Of a stretch of 43,595 nt of DNA, positions 42,590-43,595 are shown in pieces (within the stretch, counting starts at the first letter, position 1; every line of letters begins with the position of its first letter). Source of the stretch: Candidatus Woesearchaeota archaeon (lineage in GTDB: Archaea; Nanobdellota; Nanobdellia; Woesearchaeales; SKGA01); NCBI GenBank assembly GCA_016926395.1, contig JAFGOT010000012.1:1-43595 (forward strand). The letters run 5' to 3'. The translations under genes and the position numbers were made by a program. The notes under the pieces are model-generated. The model had not been told where the DNA came from, searched no databases, and saw nothing but the letters and a program-made list of their open reading frames with translations.

Positions 42590-43315
42590 TCAAATATTAA
42601 TAACAACCTTTTGACGCGCATCATAACGAGTTTCTTCACTTATTCGACAAGATTCCGCACCATTAGTTGTGCAACCACTAGGAGTAGCTTCACATTGATT
42701 ACCCAAACAAATATCAACATTAAAAATGTATTGACCGCCAAGAACTTTTTTATCTTTAGGAATATTAACTCCAATAGGCATAAATTTTCTATCATTAGGA
42801 TCTAATTCGAATTGAACTCCAGGCGCAGCAGAATCAACATCAGTAATAGGAATAATAACCCAATCGGAAGCACATTTTTCTAAATCACCAGCATTCTCAC
42901 AAATTGAAAATTTGTTAAAGTCTCCTTTTTTCATAAAGTCAAAAGGATCAAAAGGATCACAGCCACTAGTAATCATCGGATAACAACTCTCACCAGTAGG
43001 ATACGCGCTGCTTCCACCGTAAGTTACATGAACAGTAAAATTTTTTGGCTCAGGATGAATATTTGTAATACCTAAAGAAAACTCAGCCATTTCACCACGC
43101 TTTCCTTCAATAGTTTTTTGAGGAATAACAACAATCGAACCATCATCAAGAAGGGCATTAAGTCTTGCTTGTGTTTGAGAATCAACATTAGATCTCAAGT
43201 CTTGAGTTTTATCAAAAGCATTATAGAATAAATTCATACCAACCCCAAGCATCGCAATGCCAAGAATTATTACAACCAACATATTAATAGAAAGCTCAAA
43301 ACCTTTATTATTCAT
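42590..43315 (-). CDS. Pilin-like secreted protein with CARDB-like domain
   Basis: 241 residues. Class III-like N-terminus: MNNKGFELSINMLVVIILG followed by hydrophobic helix to residue ~33, with the prepilin-type K-G-F. A Cys-containing beta-rich mature domain follows (EMAEFSLGITNIHPEPKNFTVHV; KVLGGQYIFNVDICLGNQC), Ig/CARDB-like. Probably exported and assembled through archaeal type IV pilus machinery. Confidence 0.75.
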   Translation of the reverse strand: MNNKGFELSINMLVVIILGIAMLGVGMNLFYNAFDKTQDLRSNVDSQTQARLNALLDDGSIVVIPQKTIEGKRGEMAEFSLGITNIHPEPKNFTVHVTYGGSSAYPTGESCYPMITSGCDPFDPFDFMKKGDFNKFSICENAGDLEKCASDWVIIPITDVDSAAPGVQFELDPNDRKFMPIGVNIPKDKKVLGGQYIFNVDICLGNQCEATPSGCTTNGAESCRISEETRYDARQKVVINI

Positions 43316-43429
43316 TGTTCACACCTAAGAATGCTCAAAAATGAAATACATTTTTGGCACAAATAAAGAATTATAGTCAAACAAAACATTCAAAGCACAT
43401 TTAGTTTGAATAATTCTATTAATTTGAAT

Positions 43430-43454
43430 AAAAAAAAGATGCTAAAAAAGCATC
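43430..43454 (-). terminator. Hairpin + T-run terminator of the last gene
   Basis: GATGC/GCATC stem with a seven-base T-rich loop (43438-43454), followed on the minus strand by TTTTTTT (43431-43437). It lies 4 bp after the small membrane-protein stop. Confidence 0.7.
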
Positions 43455-43457
43455 AAA

Positions 43458-43595
43458 CTATTGTTGTAAGAAATTGAACTCTCTTACCAAGACCATAGCA
43501 AATACAATCATAATAATCGCTCCAACACCAAGAACTGCAAATCCAAATGCAAAATCTTGAACAGAAGAAACAATCATATAAAGACCCATAGCCAT
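43458..43595 (-). CDS. Small single-helix membrane protein (possibly partial)
   Basis: 45 residues from the ATG at the very edge of the window: an acidic/hydrophobic start followed by one long hydrophobic helix (FAFGFAVLGVGAIIMIVFAMV) and REFNFLQQ. The frame may continue beyond the window. Followed by a good hairpin terminator, which supports a real gene. Similar tiny helices are often companions of pilin-type secretion genes such as the one downstream. Confidence 0.6.
   Translation of the reverse strand: MAMGLYMIVSSVQDFAFGFAVLGVGAIIMIVFAMVLVREFNFLQQ

Noticed and set aside
1-43595. CRISPR arrays, rRNA genes, IS transposases
   Set aside because: No regularly spaced short repeats with unique spacers, no rRNA-like sequence and no transposase or terminal inverted repeats were seen.

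Overview
The window is AT-rich DNA from an archaeon, most likely a DPANN lineage such as Woesearchaeota or Pacearchaeota. That placement is inferred from gene content and not from a marker tree. Archaeal information-processing genes set the domain: TFB, Alba, ribosomal protein eS17, Cbf5 with PUA domain, archaeal-type UMP kinase, short archaeal triosephosphate isomerase and a HemK-like methylase. Bacterial-type genes lie among them: UvrA and UvrC, a prolipoprotein diacylglyceryl transferase (Lgt), and several proteins with bacterial-style lipoboxes. Genes are tightly packed, often with ATGA-type or few-base overlaps, and many intergenic gaps carry AT-rich TATA-like boxes.

Layout. 0-8.4 kb: nucleotide excision repair genes uvrA and uvrC, a CYTH protein, a GNAT acetyltransferase, a Kazal-containing lipoprotein and several unrecognised small proteins; uvrA is preceded by an 86-bp tandem repeat copying its own first codons. 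8.5-14.1 kb: accessory block of membrane proteins and a KAP-family P-loop NTPase translationally coupled to a large helical partner. 14.1-14.6 kb: palindromes and a small zinc-finger protein. 14.61-22.0 kb: an integrated element of about 7.4 kb inserted in the 3' end of a tRNA-Arg(TCG) gene. 22.1-31.3 kb: housekeeping block (Nth, cis-prenyltransferase, eS17, Alba, NAD kinase, Cbf5, MnmC-like methyltransferase, pilin-like protein). 31.5-43.6 kb: TFB, Ca2+/cation antiporter, kinase, HemK, dUTPase, UMP kinase, Lgt, TIM, a permuted GTPase, a CDF transporter and secreted pilin-like proteins.

The most notable system is the integrated element. The 17-bp core shared by its two ends lies inside the integrase reading frame. 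The N-terminal 61 codons sit at the left end and the remaining ~299 at the right end, and both halves read the core in the same frame, so excision would restore a ~365-aa tyrosine recombinase (SSV1-type partition). Between the halves lie a family-A-polymerase-like protein with motifs A, B and C, overlapped by a 685-aa zinc-ribbon protein of unknown fold, a winged-helix regulator, a secreted lipoprotein, a LamG-like protein and two small proteins. This looks like an undescribed self-replicating plasmid or virus-like element of a DPANN archaeon.

A second notable object is the ~200-bp interval at 37.49-37.69 kb. Read on the minus strand it folds into at least five consecutive hairpins, including a cUUCGg tetraloop, and ends in a GC-rich hairpin followed by eight Ts. 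It may be a novel structured RNA or 3' UTR. Functions are from reading motifs by eye; no database or folding software was used.
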